The notes: generated by a model from the letters alone, not told the origin. Positions 31,646 through 41,955 are shown, numbered from the stretch's first letter. The stretch is DNA of 41,955 nucleotides from Chara braunii (GCA_003427395.1 BFEA01000992.1:206349-248303), one strand, 5' to 3'. Program-made: numbers and translations.

Positions 31646-33161
31646 ATGATGGAATTAGCGCTTGCCAACTCGCATAGTTTGGTGGAGGATATGAGAACGA
31701 TTGAGGAAGGACCTGGCCAGGTAGAACGGCATNAGGACCTGATNTGGGGAATGTATNTCCTCGTCAACACGTTATTACAAGAAGGCCTTGACCAGTCAGG
31801 CTCGTTGAACCCGACAGGAAATGTGGACGAAGTGTCCGAAAGCCAGGACGACGAGTTCGAGGAGGGAGAGATTAAGGAGGGTTTTCGTGCAGAGGAGTAC
31901 GACGGGATCTACCTAGAGCTAGGACTTCTTTTGTCCTGCGAAATGCGGCTAAGGGATGCGAGCGATAGGGCTCAGAGGATGCTGCAGCGCTACTTAGTGC
32001 GAGACGGCCACCTTTTCGTGAGAANAGAANTGGGGNATCCCANGAGAGTCNNCTGCGGTAGGAATCGTCAGATCGACGTCGTAGCAGCGCTCCACGATGG
32101 CATTGCTGGAGGTCATCGAGGGGTACAAGCCACGTATGCCAAGATAAGTGAGCTATACTACNGGGATGAGATGATGGATATAGTNGGGAAGTTCTGCCGA
32201 TCTTGCGTACCTTGCNAGGAAAGATCCCGTTTAAGGCAAGGAGAGNCNCTGCATNCAAGGGTAGAGCGAGAGGGTGGGGGCCGTNGTGCATCTCGATCTA
32301 CTTTTTATGCCGCTTGGGGATCAGGGCTATAANTACATCTTCGATGCGCGCGATAACCTGTCTGGGTTCGTAGACGGGCGTGCTATTCGCACANAGACCG
32401 GGTCGGTCCTGGTGAGCTGCATCGAGGAGTATTACCTGCGCTATCCTTTCGTCANGGAATTCGTAATGGACAGGGGATCAGAGTTTACCTGCCAGGAGGT
32501 GCAAGAATTGTTATCAAGGTATGGTGTGGCAGCCAACTACACCACGGCCGCGCACCCCCAGGCGAATGCTCCCGTAGAGAGAGGACATAGTACCATTACG
32601 AGTCTCCTGGNTAAGTGGACCGAAGGTAGGCCTAATCAATGGCGAAGATACCTAAGAGCGNCGTTCGTTGTCGAGAACATTACAGTAAAAAGATCCACCA
32701 AGTACGCACCGNNGACACTATNGTATGGAAGGCACGCCACCTTCCCTATNGAGAACTTTCTTAAGACATGGAGGCGCCAGGATCTGGAAGTCAACCTGTC
32801 ATTTGAAGAGTTGCTCGATATTCGGGCGCGGCAGATAGGGGCGATAGAAGAAAGGATCCAGGAAGCGTCTGACCAGGTGGCGAGAAGCCGTATGGATGAT
32901 AANGCTCGATGGGATCAATCTGCGCGGGTGAGGAAAGTANCCTTGGCAGTTGGGGATGTCGTGCTTCTCTACGATTCATCACTGGAGAANCAATGGTCCA
33001 GGAAGCTCGATAAGAGGTGGTTAGGTCCCTACCGGATTGTACGGGTCNGAGACTTCGGAGCGTATCANATTGAGGAGCTNAATGTGACTGAATGGAAGGA
33101 TTGGGTATCTGGAACGCGACTGAAGAAGTTTGTGGCGAAAGAAGAGGTAANAGAGAGATGA
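31646..33161 (+). pseudogene. Integrase of element A (HHCC, DD35E, GPY module)
   Basis: Frame 2 from 31646 to about 32270, then frame 3. The zinc-binding N-domain has HDGIAGGH (from 32093) and CRSCVPC (about 32197-32217). The catalytic triad is Asp in VHLDLLFMPLG (32295), Asp in FVMDRGSEF (32469) and Glu in NAPVERGHS (32577); the last two are 35 residues apart, as in DD35E. The C-terminal part has LAVGDVVLLYD and RWLGPYRIVRV, the GPY/F module of Ty3/gypsy integrases. No chromodomain is seen before the stop at 33161. The frame change lies in a G run near 32276-32280, and many Ns occur. The order RT-RNaseH-integrase is that of Ty3/gypsy, not Ty1/copia. Confidence 0.9.
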
Positions 33162-33306
33162 CNTGACTGCCTTTANAATAAAAGTAATAGGGTGTGTCGA
33201 TTAGGTAGGATGCATGCTGCATGAGTGTGGTCTGGTCTAAGCTTGCTTTGATTATCACTTGCTTGCTTACCCCAATGTGTGTCTGTTGTCTCCTTCGCCT
33301 GCTGTG

Positions 33307-33309
33307 CAG
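33307..33309 (+). promoter_or_regulatory. Candidate 3' splice site before the third ORF
   Basis: A pyrimidine-rich stretch (gttgtctccttcgcctgctg) ends in TGCAG|G at 33309, 22 nt upstream of the ATG at 33332. Downstream ORFs of retroelements are often expressed from a spliced RNA, so this could serve the third ORF. No donor was assigned. Confidence 0.35.
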
Positions 33310-33331
33310 GTCTGACTTTACGAAGACAGCC

Positions 33332-35985
33332 ATGCCAAGAGGAGGGAAGGGGACACGGCCGCCTCAGAGGCCGTTGGGCGCATAAGGAGGATATGAGCGG
33401 CATGGGCCTCNCCATCGAGAGAGTACTCCGGTCTACAATGATGGGGACATCGAGCTATTCCTGCACAGTTTCTGGGAGCATGCGAGGCGTATGGGCTGGA
33501 CCGTGGCTCAGGCGATTGAGAGATTGAGGGGAGCAGGCAGATTCGAGGTGCCCATTGCCACGATTCGTAGGGAGGCGACGACGAGGCAGGAGGTGGAGTT
33601 GAGGATGGAGGAGTTGCGACCCTCGCCTGTGGGAGCAGATGGCAGGCCGATTCGCCTGGAGATTGGAAATGCGTCGGATTTCATCCCCGCGTTTGAGTGG
33701 TTCATACAGGGGCAGGGTATAGCGAGAGATGATTGGATGCAGACGCTACCACTCTGGACCAGGAAGGCGGAAAGGCCACTGGCTAGCCAAATCAGAAGCA
33801 TGGCCCGGGACTGGGAGAGCTGCAGGGCACATCTGAGAGAGGCCTTTTGACGGCCAGAGCCCCCTCAGCCCAGAGTTGAGAGGCGTCAGAGGAGTCAGAA
33901 GCAGAGGGACCCTGAGCCCAGGGAGGCGAGACCGTCTCGAGGAGGACGAAAGGCCCTAGCCAGGAGAGAAGAGGAGCCGGAGCAGGAGCCAGAGGTTGAG
34001 GAGCACGGGGCATACCAGTGGAGTTCCATCGTTTTACTGAGGGTGGATTGAGGAGGTCGCCAGCACACACACAGGAGGAGCCGCTAGTGTCTGAGGGGCC
34101 TTTGAGGGAGTTGGAGACGCATCTGGATATCTCTCAGTGGAGAGCGTCGCCTCAGGGTGAGGAGCATGGAGAGCAGGTAGAGGAGGTGCCACGAGAGGAG
34201 GTGCCACGGGAGGAGGTCCAGGATACTCAGCGCGAGAGAGGGCTGGGCGATGTGGGGAGACGTGCAGGGAAGGAAGCGATAGAGGTTGGAAAGGACACGC
34301 CCCCACAGACGCCAGCAGTGGGTTTGAGACTCGGGGATGCACCAGGGAGCACCCGGCAGGCAGAGGAGAGGTTGCAGAGAGAGGAGGTCCCATTACCTTC
34401 ATCAGGAAAGGCTCCTTCGCCAGAAGATAGGACAGAAAGGAGGAGAGAGAGGGCAGCTGTAAGGAGAGAAGCCTTGATCCTGATTGACAGGCACCTAGCA
34501 GCTCATGCCCTGGAGCACCCAGACCTGGAGGAGCCAGCACCTGCAGAGCCTCGCTAGAAGCCGTACCAGCCCGAGAAGGAGATGGAAGCAGAGATCCCAA
34601 AGAGGGTCGACCTCCGCACGAGGGAAAGAGCGCCAGCTGGAGAGACAGCAGAGGAGAAGAGGGAGAGAAGGACCAGGAGGATAGACGAGATATCGCAAGA
34701 GAGGCAGAGGTTGGAGGCAGCGGGGGAGCTTCCAGAGCAGCAGCAGCAGAGGCAGAGATCAGAGGCAGCAGGGGCACTCCCAGGTCAGCCACCCAGCGCG
34801 CCAGCTAGGGCCCCGCAGATCCCTGAGATGTGGAGGGACTTCTGGGAGCAGAGAGGAGAGGAGCTTCCATCGCCAGTCAGAGCTGGGTTTGGGGTGGCCA
34901 AGAAGGCGGAAGAAAGGTTAGATCGTATGATCAAGTTCCTGGCCAAGACCACTTTTGACCGGCACTTGTTATTGAAGAGCGATCTGGCAGGGAAAAAGAT
35001 GAAGGAAGCAAGCCATGGAGTACGCCTGGAGGCTATGGAGGTGGAAATTCAGGAACTCATGGCATTGGTGGCCAACCAGGCAGCTATCATTGAGAGCCTG
35101 AAGCATCAAACCCAGGGAAAGGTGGACAAGCCAGAGAGCAGCAGGCAGGGAGAGCAGAGGCAGCCAGGACATGGGTTACCAGGACAGCCATCTGCAGCAG
35201 AGCCTCGCCCGGAGCCACCTATCGGAAGAGTTATCCTGGAGCCAGAGGAGGCGAGAGCCCAGAGACAGGCAGAGAGAGAGGCGTTCGAGTTTAGAGCCCC
35301 TACTGAGCTCGCGACGCTGCCAGTGGCAGCGGCAGCCCCAATCATACCTTTGGCGATTGAGGAAGGGCTACTGCCATCTAGCAGTGAGCCGACTCAAGGG
35401 TCAGCAGAAGGATCCATGAGCGTACTCCTTGAGGCAGTGCATACCATGCAGGAGGAGGCGAGTTTGTTTTCACCCGAGCAGAGGATAGAGGAGCCGCTTG
35501 AGAGAGAGATGGGGATTGAGGTGGAGGGTGNCATCGAGAGCAGGCTNCAGAGGATGGGCACACCTGAGTATGGACCAGAGGAGATTGAGGAGTAGCCCAC
35601 GGCAGTGCCAGGAAAGACACTCGAGAGGAGACCTCAGAGGTTGGACATGCCTGAGTACGTCCCNGCGACAGGGGATTTGAGGAGCAGACTGAGATCTTGG
35701 ACTACTGGATCTGGGTCTAGGGGACCGGTTCCTGGGACAGAGCAGNAGGAGGTCNTTAGTACCNCANCNCCTCGATCAGAGCAGCAGGAGGTTGTCAGTA
35801 CCTTGGTAGGATCTCNTTCATCGCCACCTCCTCAGCCCAGGAAGAAGAACTTCAAGAGGAAGGTAGATCAACTATGTTTCTACTGCAAGAGGGACATGCA
35901 TCATGCTCTGGATTGTCTCGAGTTTCTTGAGGGTAAGGCAGCAGGGAAGGTCTCAGCGGTAGGAGGTAAGATGTATGATAGATAG
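33332..35985 (+). pseudogene. Third ORF of element A: second Gag-like protein with its own CCHC zinc knuckle
   Basis: Frame 2 from ATG 33332 (MPRGGKGTRPPQRPLG), TAA at 33383, then a continuous frame to TGA 33848. It contains RLEIGNASDFIPAFEWFIQG, LPLWTRKAERPLASQI and ARDWESCRAHLREAF, a capsid-like pattern resembling the broken Gag of element B. The frame changes to frame 1 at about 34018 and runs to 35985, crossing TAGs at 34555 and 35593. The middle is Glu/Arg-rich and coiled-coil-like (34590-35130, with AMEVEIQELMALVANQAAII), then proline-rich. Near the end is CFYCKRDMHHALDC (35875-35916), a CX2CX4HX4C knuckle after a basic stretch (PRKKNFKRKV). It sits where envelope-like or additional ORFs lie in other elements, but shows no signal peptide or membrane segment. 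It may instead come from a second element joined here. Confidence 0.7.
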
Positions 35986-36599
35986 GGTAGGATAGTAGAG
36001 AAGTCCGCAGATGGACTTAGGGCTCAGTTATATAGGCAAAACCAGGAGGAGTTGAGGAGATAGTGTCGGTTTGTCTATGTAAGTGGGCGAGTATCTTGTG
36101 AGGCATCAACTTAGGGTCTGTGTGATACCCTCTTAGACTTAGAGGACCTTTTTGTTGATTGCTATTAGTCTAGATCTGAACTCTAGTGTTCCTACAGAGC
36201 TGGGGTCTTGAGGTTCAGGGTGATTTAGATGAGGCATGTACATATTAAGGTGGCCTACGCACAGGTTTTGAGAGACAGATCTGACGTGTATTCTAGGGGT
36301 TATTGTCAGTATGGGTTTGGTGTGGTGAGTTAAGTGAGCTATGATTAGGAAACATTTTTTGTGTGAGGCTTTTTTTGTATATTATGATGAGGTTTTTTCA
36401 GGGACCATTCATATATATGACGATCACTTGTCACTCTCACATGTGTGGTTGTACTCTGATGTATGATGAGTTTGTGTGGACAACGTGTGAAAAACATCTT
36501 ATTTTGTCATAGATACAGTGAATATGATTGTAAGCAAAATTGTCTACTCCTCGGTATACTTGTCCGACCTGCCCACGGGCAGCTGATAGGGCAGAGTAT
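35986..36599 (+). other. 3' untranslated-like stretch, no gene
   Basis: AT-rich sequence with no protein-like frame and no RNA gene seen. It leads into a purine tract at 36600. Confidence 0.5.
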
Positions 36600-36611
36600 A
36601 AGGGGAGGGAG
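36600..36611 (+). promoter_or_regulatory. Polypurine-tract-like sequence followed by TG
   Basis: AAGGGGAGGGAG directly precedes TGCAGCC at 36612, the usual arrangement of a polypurine tract and the start of a 3' LTR. Yet the repeated LTR sequence starts only at 38010, where no purine tract is visible. It may be an internal tract, or the end of a different element whose LTR begins at 36612. Confidence 0.45.
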
Positions 36612-36715
36612 TGCAGCCTGTTTGTGAAAAGTTGTGAGGATCTTTTATGAGCCCTGAAGACTCAAAAAGCTTACCATGTTGATCATTGATTGTTTAAGTT
36701 GTGATAAGGACCCAT

Positions 36716-36900
36716 AAGATGAGAACCCCTTGGATTTTTGGGGAAGGGGATGTTTTATGATGTTGTATGTTATGATGAGAACCCCTCGAGTTTTGAGGAG
36801 GGGGAGTTTGGTTTTATGGCGAGACCCCTCGTGATTTTTGGAGGAGGGGGTGTTTTTGTTTATGATGAGAGCCCCTTGGATTTTTGGAAAANGGGAATGG
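36716..36900 (+). repeat. Four tandem hairpin units with compensatory stem changes
   Basis: Each unit has gatgaga or gcgaga, then CCCCTT or CCCCTC, a 10-13-nt loop usually containing gatttttgg, and the complementary AAGGGG or GAGGGG. Stems are at 36726-36731/36744-36749 (CCCCTT/AAGGGG), 36782-36787/36798-36803 (CCCCTC/GAGGGG), 36825-36830/36844-36849 (CCCCTC/GAGGGG) and 36872-36877/36890-36895 (CCCCTT/AAnGGG). Unit spacing is 43-56 bp. Confidence 0.8.
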
Positions 36901-37298
36901 TCTATGGTTGGAAGACTCACCCTCAGAGGTGAGTAAACAGATTTATGGCATGACGAGTTGTTTGATGGGTGATACAGTCTGACGAAAAGAGTCACTTTTG
37001 NTTNGAATGTTTGAGAAAGTCGCAATGAATGCAGGGCGAGAGATGTCTCAGAGTGGGTGGTTGCTGGCTCTGATCAAGTCAGGGATCACGGCCTGGTGGA
37101 CCTAGCGGTGATTTTGTTTGTGAGCGTGCGAAGGATGCCATGCCTATTATGGAAGAGCTGGTAAATGCCTTCAGACCCCTGCGTGATCGCGCAGTGGGCC
37201 AGTGATTTTGTTTTGCGATGCCCCCGTCTAACCACTAGTGCTAATTCTGAGACATATTGAAGAAAGTTCAAGCTAACGGAAAAGAAGTTAGTACCTCT

Positions 37299-37593
37299 GG
37301 GGCGTAACCCCGTTGGATGGCTGCTAGCCAGCGCAACCTGGCTGCGGGACCGCGGGGTAATAGTTTAAACGGGGGTGCCCGCCCCAGTGAAATTACTCCG
37401 CGGGATAATGATGGTTGATAATTTTTGGGGGAAATCCTGATTGAGTGTTTATCAGGAGGAAACCTATCGTTGCGTAACCAACGAAGGTACTGCCGCTAAA
37501 TAACAATGCGGTGGGCCGTGGTCCTTGTCCGATCAGACAGGCTATGGTGGGCCAAGGTAGAGACCTAGCCTTTCTGTACTAGACTGCAGAAAG
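37299..37593 (+). other. Dense series of hairpins, possible structured RNA
   Basis: Consecutive dyads: 37299-37311 (GGGG/CCCC), 37326-37343 (AGCCAG/CTGGCT), 37350-37403 (CCGCGGGGTAAT/ATTACTCCGCGG with an inner GGGG/CCCC stem at 37371-37385), 37435-37457 (TCCTGAT/ATCAGGA), 37468-37483 (CGTTG/CAACG), 37493-37511 (CCGC/GCGG), 37522-37541 and 37570-37593 (CTTTCTG/CAGAAAG). The segment is GC-richer than its surroundings. I do not recognise it as an rRNA, tRNA or known ribozyme. Confidence 0.5.
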
Positions 37594-39436
37594 AGCTGAG
37601 CGAATATTAAGTATACATATATACTTATGTGTATTTGATGCGAAAGATTTAAAGAAGGAACGCGAGAGTGCCTTCAAAAGGTCTCGATTAAAGCGCGCGT
37701 CCCTAGTTTTTGCCAGGACTAGGGACACCCAACGAGAAGCCGAAGGTTGTCTAGAACCGGCGAGAGGATGATTGGGAAAATCTTTGGAACTTATGTTGTT
37801 AGTGTCCTAATTTTCTGGGCAGTGAGAGGCCTAGGTTAGAAACCTGGCAGCATATAGCTGTGGAGGCATGTTTTGATGGAGGCCTCTACCCTGTGTTTGT
37901 TGGCTAATCGGATTGGCTCATTTTTCATCAACATTTGGAGTGTGGATGAATTTATAGCTTTCTGATTTGGCGAAGCGACGGGGACGTCACTTAATATGGT
38001 CCGGTAAGCTGTCGGTGCGAATACTCTTCCAAGGGTATCCGCCCTGATTTTTGCAAGTGACAGAAAATAGTTTTGGTCTAAAGTTTAAGTATACCGCGCT
38101 AAGTGGGGCTGCGTCAGTAATTGCTTTGACTCGGTGGTTGACCGCAATAGCGAGTGAGTGGGCGCGCAGGCTTAAGGCACGCGTGATTCTTTTTTATTGT
38201 TGATCGTATAGCCAACCCGGACCTCAGTCGTTTTGCTTGGTGGTATTATTTTATTATTTATTATTTTATTTATTTTTGATGAAGCAGGAATTAAGGATGT
38301 TTCCTTTTGATTGGTACAATTGACCGAGTCGAGCGCGCGTGCGGAGAGCGGCCCCGACAACGGCATTGGCAACGACGGCGCGGCTTCGTGCGGTAAGCGG
38401 GGTGTCGTAGGATGGCGCCCGGGGCAATTATGGCATGGTATAAGCAAACCAGCGCGGGCACTAGGACCCGTGCAGCCGTTTGTCGACCCATAGCGCCGCG
38501 CCACACTGCTTATGTGGCGCTCCGTGAATATTGGTCTCAGGCTTGGGCTTAGCCCTATAGGTTACGACATCGGACTACTGCTACGAAGGTTCGGGGATCG
38601 AGGCCGGCTAACGTCGACGCCGCGATAGCGGAGTGTCGGGGAGAAGGCCGATGGGGTTGAGGGCCATGGGGCTATCCTCCTCGGTTTTGTTCGTGGCGAC
38701 GTCCGATTGGTGGTGGCGTTTTCTAAAATAGTTTTATTCTACTGTCGTATTTTTCCTTCCCCGGCAGGGCATTGGTTTGGATGGGACGCCGGATCTAATG
38801 GTCGTCACGGCGGCCGAGGACCTTGAGTGCGCGCCTTTTAAGGTTGGCCTGCGGGTTCTCGCGCGCTTGGGGTGCCAGCGGAATTCCTGTATCCTATTTT
38901 ATTTTGGTGTGTGGGCTGAGGAGCACCGTCGGTCCCCACGCGGTTCGCGCACGGGCTTTTTCTCCCACTTCGGTCTTCAAAGTTCTCATTGGAATTACCG
39001 TCGAAGGTCGTACGGGGCTCGCCTCACTAAGGCCCACGTATAGGCCTTACAGCGGGCCGCGGGTCCACGGCCAACTGACTGAACGGGAGTTTGCCCGTTG
39101 GGGGTTCGAGGTGGTGGTGGACACCGTAGGAGCGGAGCGGGGTAAGAAAGGGCTGTGGCAGGCCGCCCGCGGACCATAGGCTGAAGAAACCGGCAGCCGG
39201 GGCGAAGAGAGAGCTTGGCAGGGAAAGCCTGGACGGCGGAGTCGGTGGTGCTGTGTTATGCATCAGCCCGCGGGCCAGGTAGCGAACAGGAGAACAGAAT
39301 GAACCCGGACGGGGTGAAGGAAAAGGGGAGGTGGTAACGTCGGACCTCAGTCCGACGGGCGCTAATGCAGCGNGGCGCAGNAGCGGGCCGAGCGGCGGAG
39401 CAGNGGCGCAGANGGGAGGCACACCGTCTGGNGGAC

Positions 39437-39507
39437 TATANGGGCGAAAGACTAATCGAACCGTCTAGTAGTTGGTTCCCTCCGAAGTTTCCCGCANGAT
39501 AGCTGGA
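39437..39507 (+). other. 25S rRNA-derived fragment 1 in 3' LTR
   Basis: Counterpart of 21051-21121. Here the segment ends agctgg where the 5' copy has agctga, and agctgg is the rRNA-like form, so the 3' copy is slightly closer to rRNA at that site. Confidence 0.85.
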
Positions 39508-39516
39508 GNTGTTGAA

Positions 39517-39580
39517 CGTCGGACTTGGGTATAGGGGCGAAAGACTAATCGAACCGGCTAGTAGCCGGATCTTCCCGAAG
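39517..39580 (+). other. 25S rRNA-derived fragment 2 in 3' LTR
   Basis: Counterpart of 21131-21194, with the same ccggctagtagccgg hairpin replacing the rRNA sequence. Confidence 0.8.
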
Positions 39581-40191
39581 TCCTCCTTCGGGTTGGCCAG
39601 GTAGCGCTGCGTTGCAGCCAACGAGGCAGAGACGACAGCGGCGGCAGTGTGTAGAAGCGGGGCGGACCACTGCGGGGTGACTGTCGGGTGGGGGCTAAGG
39701 CAGGCAAAAGAGCAAAGGCGGAGTGGCAAAGATGTGTAGAACGAACCCAGACGGGGGGAGCGTCGGGGTGCATTCGGAGGTCGAATAGCGGAGCGATGAG
39801 GGAGATAGGAGATGGCGGGCAGAAGATCGCGAAGCTCGTGCGATCCTAGAAGGAATCAGGAGGGGGAAGGGTCGCCTCGAAGGTTTTCGGCCATGGCGAG
39901 TGTAGTGGCGGGGTCAATTCTTACGTTAGATTAGTAGAATAAGAGTAAAGAAGGAAGGTCCGCGCGCCGGTGGCTATGGCAGGGTGTTGGAAAGGGAACA
40001 AGGAAGAGCGTATCTCGCTCAATTCCTTGCGGAATCAAGCGAGGAAAGGCACGACATANGGGTTTTAGGTAGTTGCGAATTGGGATATGGGGTCAGTTTT
40101 AGGTGGGAGTTAGTAGGATGGGAGGTTAGTAGAAAAGTGAGTGCGCCGGGAGTGTCGAGGAGGAAAACTCGACGAGAATAGAAAGTCTATA

Positions 40192-40223
40192 TCTCGCTCG
40201 AATCTCGATGGATTTGAGCGAGA
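40192..40223. other. LTR hairpin 2, 3' copy
   Basis: Counterpart of 21806-21837; one stem position is changed from A-T to G-T, so pairing in RNA is kept. Confidence 0.65.
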
Positions 40224-40474
40224 CAAAAGGCTACGGGAAGTTTTTTTTGGCGTAAAGAACCGATTGGCGAGGTCGGATTTGGAGAAAGGTTAGTAAGAAG
40301 AGAGGTTAGTAAGAGAATGCTTGCGCTGTGTATGGCGGGGAAAGGCTGAAAAGAAACCTGAGTGAACCTGGACGTGGTTGACGCCAGGTGCATCCGGAAA
40401 AGACTAAGGGTGGTGGGAGTGAGCAGGCCAGCGGGTTGGAATGGGCAGAGAGAGAGAGAGGGAGGAGGACTCAC

Positions 40475-40806
40475 CACACCAGTGACACTCGTACTTGAAG
40501 GGGATCCGTGACGAAGTGCACAGTCACGCCAGCGAACCTGACCACCATTACGGGCCAGGTACATGGAGGTGGAGGTCGCTCGGTCCGGGGTGTCTCTGCG
40601 GCCTGCAAACGAGGACGGGCGGCTGTCGGGGTAGCTCCCCGGCTCAGTAGGTGGTGGAAGCCGACGGTCTGGGGGTTCGGCTGTGGTGTGAGTGAGTCAT
40701 GTGTTGTTGTGCTCCAAAGGGCGGGTTGACTTACCTCGTAGCTGGTCGTAGTAGCAATGTACGTTTCCATGCTCCAACGGTAGATTCGTCCGAATTCAGC
40801 ACATAT
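40475..40806 (-). other. Antisense exon-intron-exon-like segment, 3' LTR copy
   Basis: Counterpart of 22089-22420: acceptor before 40806, donor GTAAGT after 40735, acceptor before 40602 and donor GTGAGT after 40475 are all retained, although several exon bases differ. Confidence 0.4.
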
Positions 40807-41955
40807 CTGACAAACCGAGGAGTACCGGGGGAGTGAGCAGCGAGGTGAGGAGCGAGCAGTTGGTCTGGAGGCTTACCTGTTAACAAGGGCACTGCCTATC
40901 TCCTCAGAAACAAAAGTAACGGGGCGGACGAGCTAAGGGACTGAGGGCTTACCTGCGGGCTGCGGCAGTGTCCTTCCAAGTTTAGTGGAGCAGCAAGGAG
41001 TGCTACATATCTACATTTTGGCTGACTCGCTGAGGGAGCGCCCGGGGGAGGGCAAGTCATGGGCCTGCTTGCCTGTTTATTGGCAAGGTGACGCGCTCTT
41101 CATCGGCCGAAGTTGTGAGGTGGCATACTGGCTAGTGTGCTGCCCACCTTGAGGTTCGGAGTACTTGGGAAAAGGGCAAGCTGTGGGCTACAGGCTCACT
41201 CAACAGTTGGCAACAGTGCTTACTTCTGGACAAAGCAACAGCAGGTCAGCTACATGGTGCAGATGAGATAGTCAGTTAGTGAGGCACCGTTGCAGCCGCT
41301 GGAGGAGAAGTTCATTGGTGTGATGAGCTTGCTACCGCGCCATCACCACTCATTGCCCTGCGTATTAGCATATCCCAGCATGCTACAAATGATGGGCAGC
41401 AGTTAGCGGTGCACGGACCGCAACTGCGTACTGCACGCAAACCGCTACTGCGTCCGTTGTGGATTGTTGTATACAACTGGGTGCTACTGCTGGCTATTGT
41501 GAACTGCTGCAGGGCGCTATGTAGTGCGGCTGGGTTTGAGAAAGGGGGTTACTACTGCGAATTAAGGGTTTGACATGAGGGTTGAGTTCTACAGGTTTGC
41601 TCCGGTTTGACCAAGCTGCCACTTTGGCTACCATTGCGGGGCCCTCAGGCGCTGAAGGTACCAAGGCCCTCTCGCGCGAGTTTGAGAGCACCCCTATTAT
41701 ATTTGAGAGTCTCAAACACTTCTCTTCTATCTTTCAAAATCTAAGTCTAGTCTGCTGGTTACGAGGGGAAGGTGGCAGGCGGGATTGCAACCCGTAGGTC
41801 CGCGTCAGGACTCTGTGGGGAGTCCACCCACCGATTGCGGGAACTCTGCAGGAACTCGGAAGGAGTTCTGGAGGCAGGGAATCGTCAGGTATACTATCTT
41901 TCATCTATATGACCCACTATCACCCATGTTTGCCTATCCCCCTGCAGTATGACTA

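Larger units (their letters stand above)
38010..41955 (+). mobile_element. 3' LTR of element A, truncated by the window end
   Basis: Collinear with 19624-23569 over its whole length; the window ends inside it. It carries the same internal features: the terminal palindrome, the two rRNA-derived pieces, both hairpins and the antisense exon-like segments. Because no purine tract precedes 38010 and the target-site duplication lies outside, the LTR assignment rests on the repeat itself and the PBS after the 5' copy. Confidence 0.75.

Noticed and set aside
34034-34792. 252-codon minus ORF opposite the third ORF
   Set aside because: Leu/Pro/Ser-rich shadow of the Glu/Arg-rich plus frame, which is continuous with the zinc knuckle.
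33162-35985. Envelope-like protein in the third ORF
   Set aside because: No signal peptide, no transmembrane segment and no cysteine pattern of an envelope; the CCHC knuckle and capsid-like segment point to a Gag-type protein.
37299-37593. rRNA or group I/II intron fragment
   Set aside because: GC-rich and full of hairpins, but I could not match it to any conserved rRNA segment or intron core.

Overview
The window looks like intergenic, transposon-filled DNA from a large eukaryotic genome. I see no complete host gene, no operon and no prokaryotic gene organisation. The dominant proteins are Ty3/gypsy-type retrotransposon proteins, and the primer-binding site is the tRNA-Asp type known from plant Athila/Tat-lineage elements. 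The style of the Gag and third-ORF proteins suggests a streptophyte, possibly a charophyte alga such as Chara; that is an inference from family resemblance, not a database result. Scattered single Ns and one 560-base N gap (24128-24687) are typical of a draft assembly of repeats.

Layout. 1-711: about eight copies of a 91-bp tandem repeat, followed by a purine tract. 2120-4130: a large imperfect inverted repeat. 5030-5240: two tRNA-like (pol III box A/B) signals. 6031-6260: one possible 5' exon with good splice sites, among microsatellites. 10140-13760: remains of LTRs in opposite orientations, including a minus-strand tRNA-Asp primer-binding site (11149-11166) and two head-to-head arrays of ~90-bp units that each carry a short hairpin. 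13991-19051: broken plus-strand Gag-like reading frames of a second element (element B), ending in a CX2CX4HX4C zinc knuckle at 18221-18262.

19624 to the window end: one very large Ty3/gypsy element (element A). Its 5' LTR appears to run 19624-26302 (about 6.7 kb including the gap). The primer-binding site is 26305-26322. Then come gag, protease, RT/RNase H and integrase (26621-33161), and an extra ORF (33332-35985) that has its own capsid-like segment and its own CX2CX4HX4C zinc knuckle. A 2-kb non-coding stretch rich in hairpins follows, then the 3' LTR from 38010, cut by the window end. Gag, pro and pol are collinear and recognisable but carry several stops, frameshifts and a changed RT active-site residue, so this copy cannot encode its proteins intact.

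The most unusual observations are: (1) a double-Gag layout, with a zinc-knuckle protein at each end of the coding region; (2) several unrelated tandem arrays in which each unit is a hairpin with a conserved loop and a stem that changes in a compensatory way; (3) two pieces of 25S rRNA inside the LTR, present in both LTR copies; (4) an exon-intron-like antisense segment in the LTR that resembles two places near 6.2-6.4 kb. All positions and motifs were read by eye; no alignment or folding program was run.
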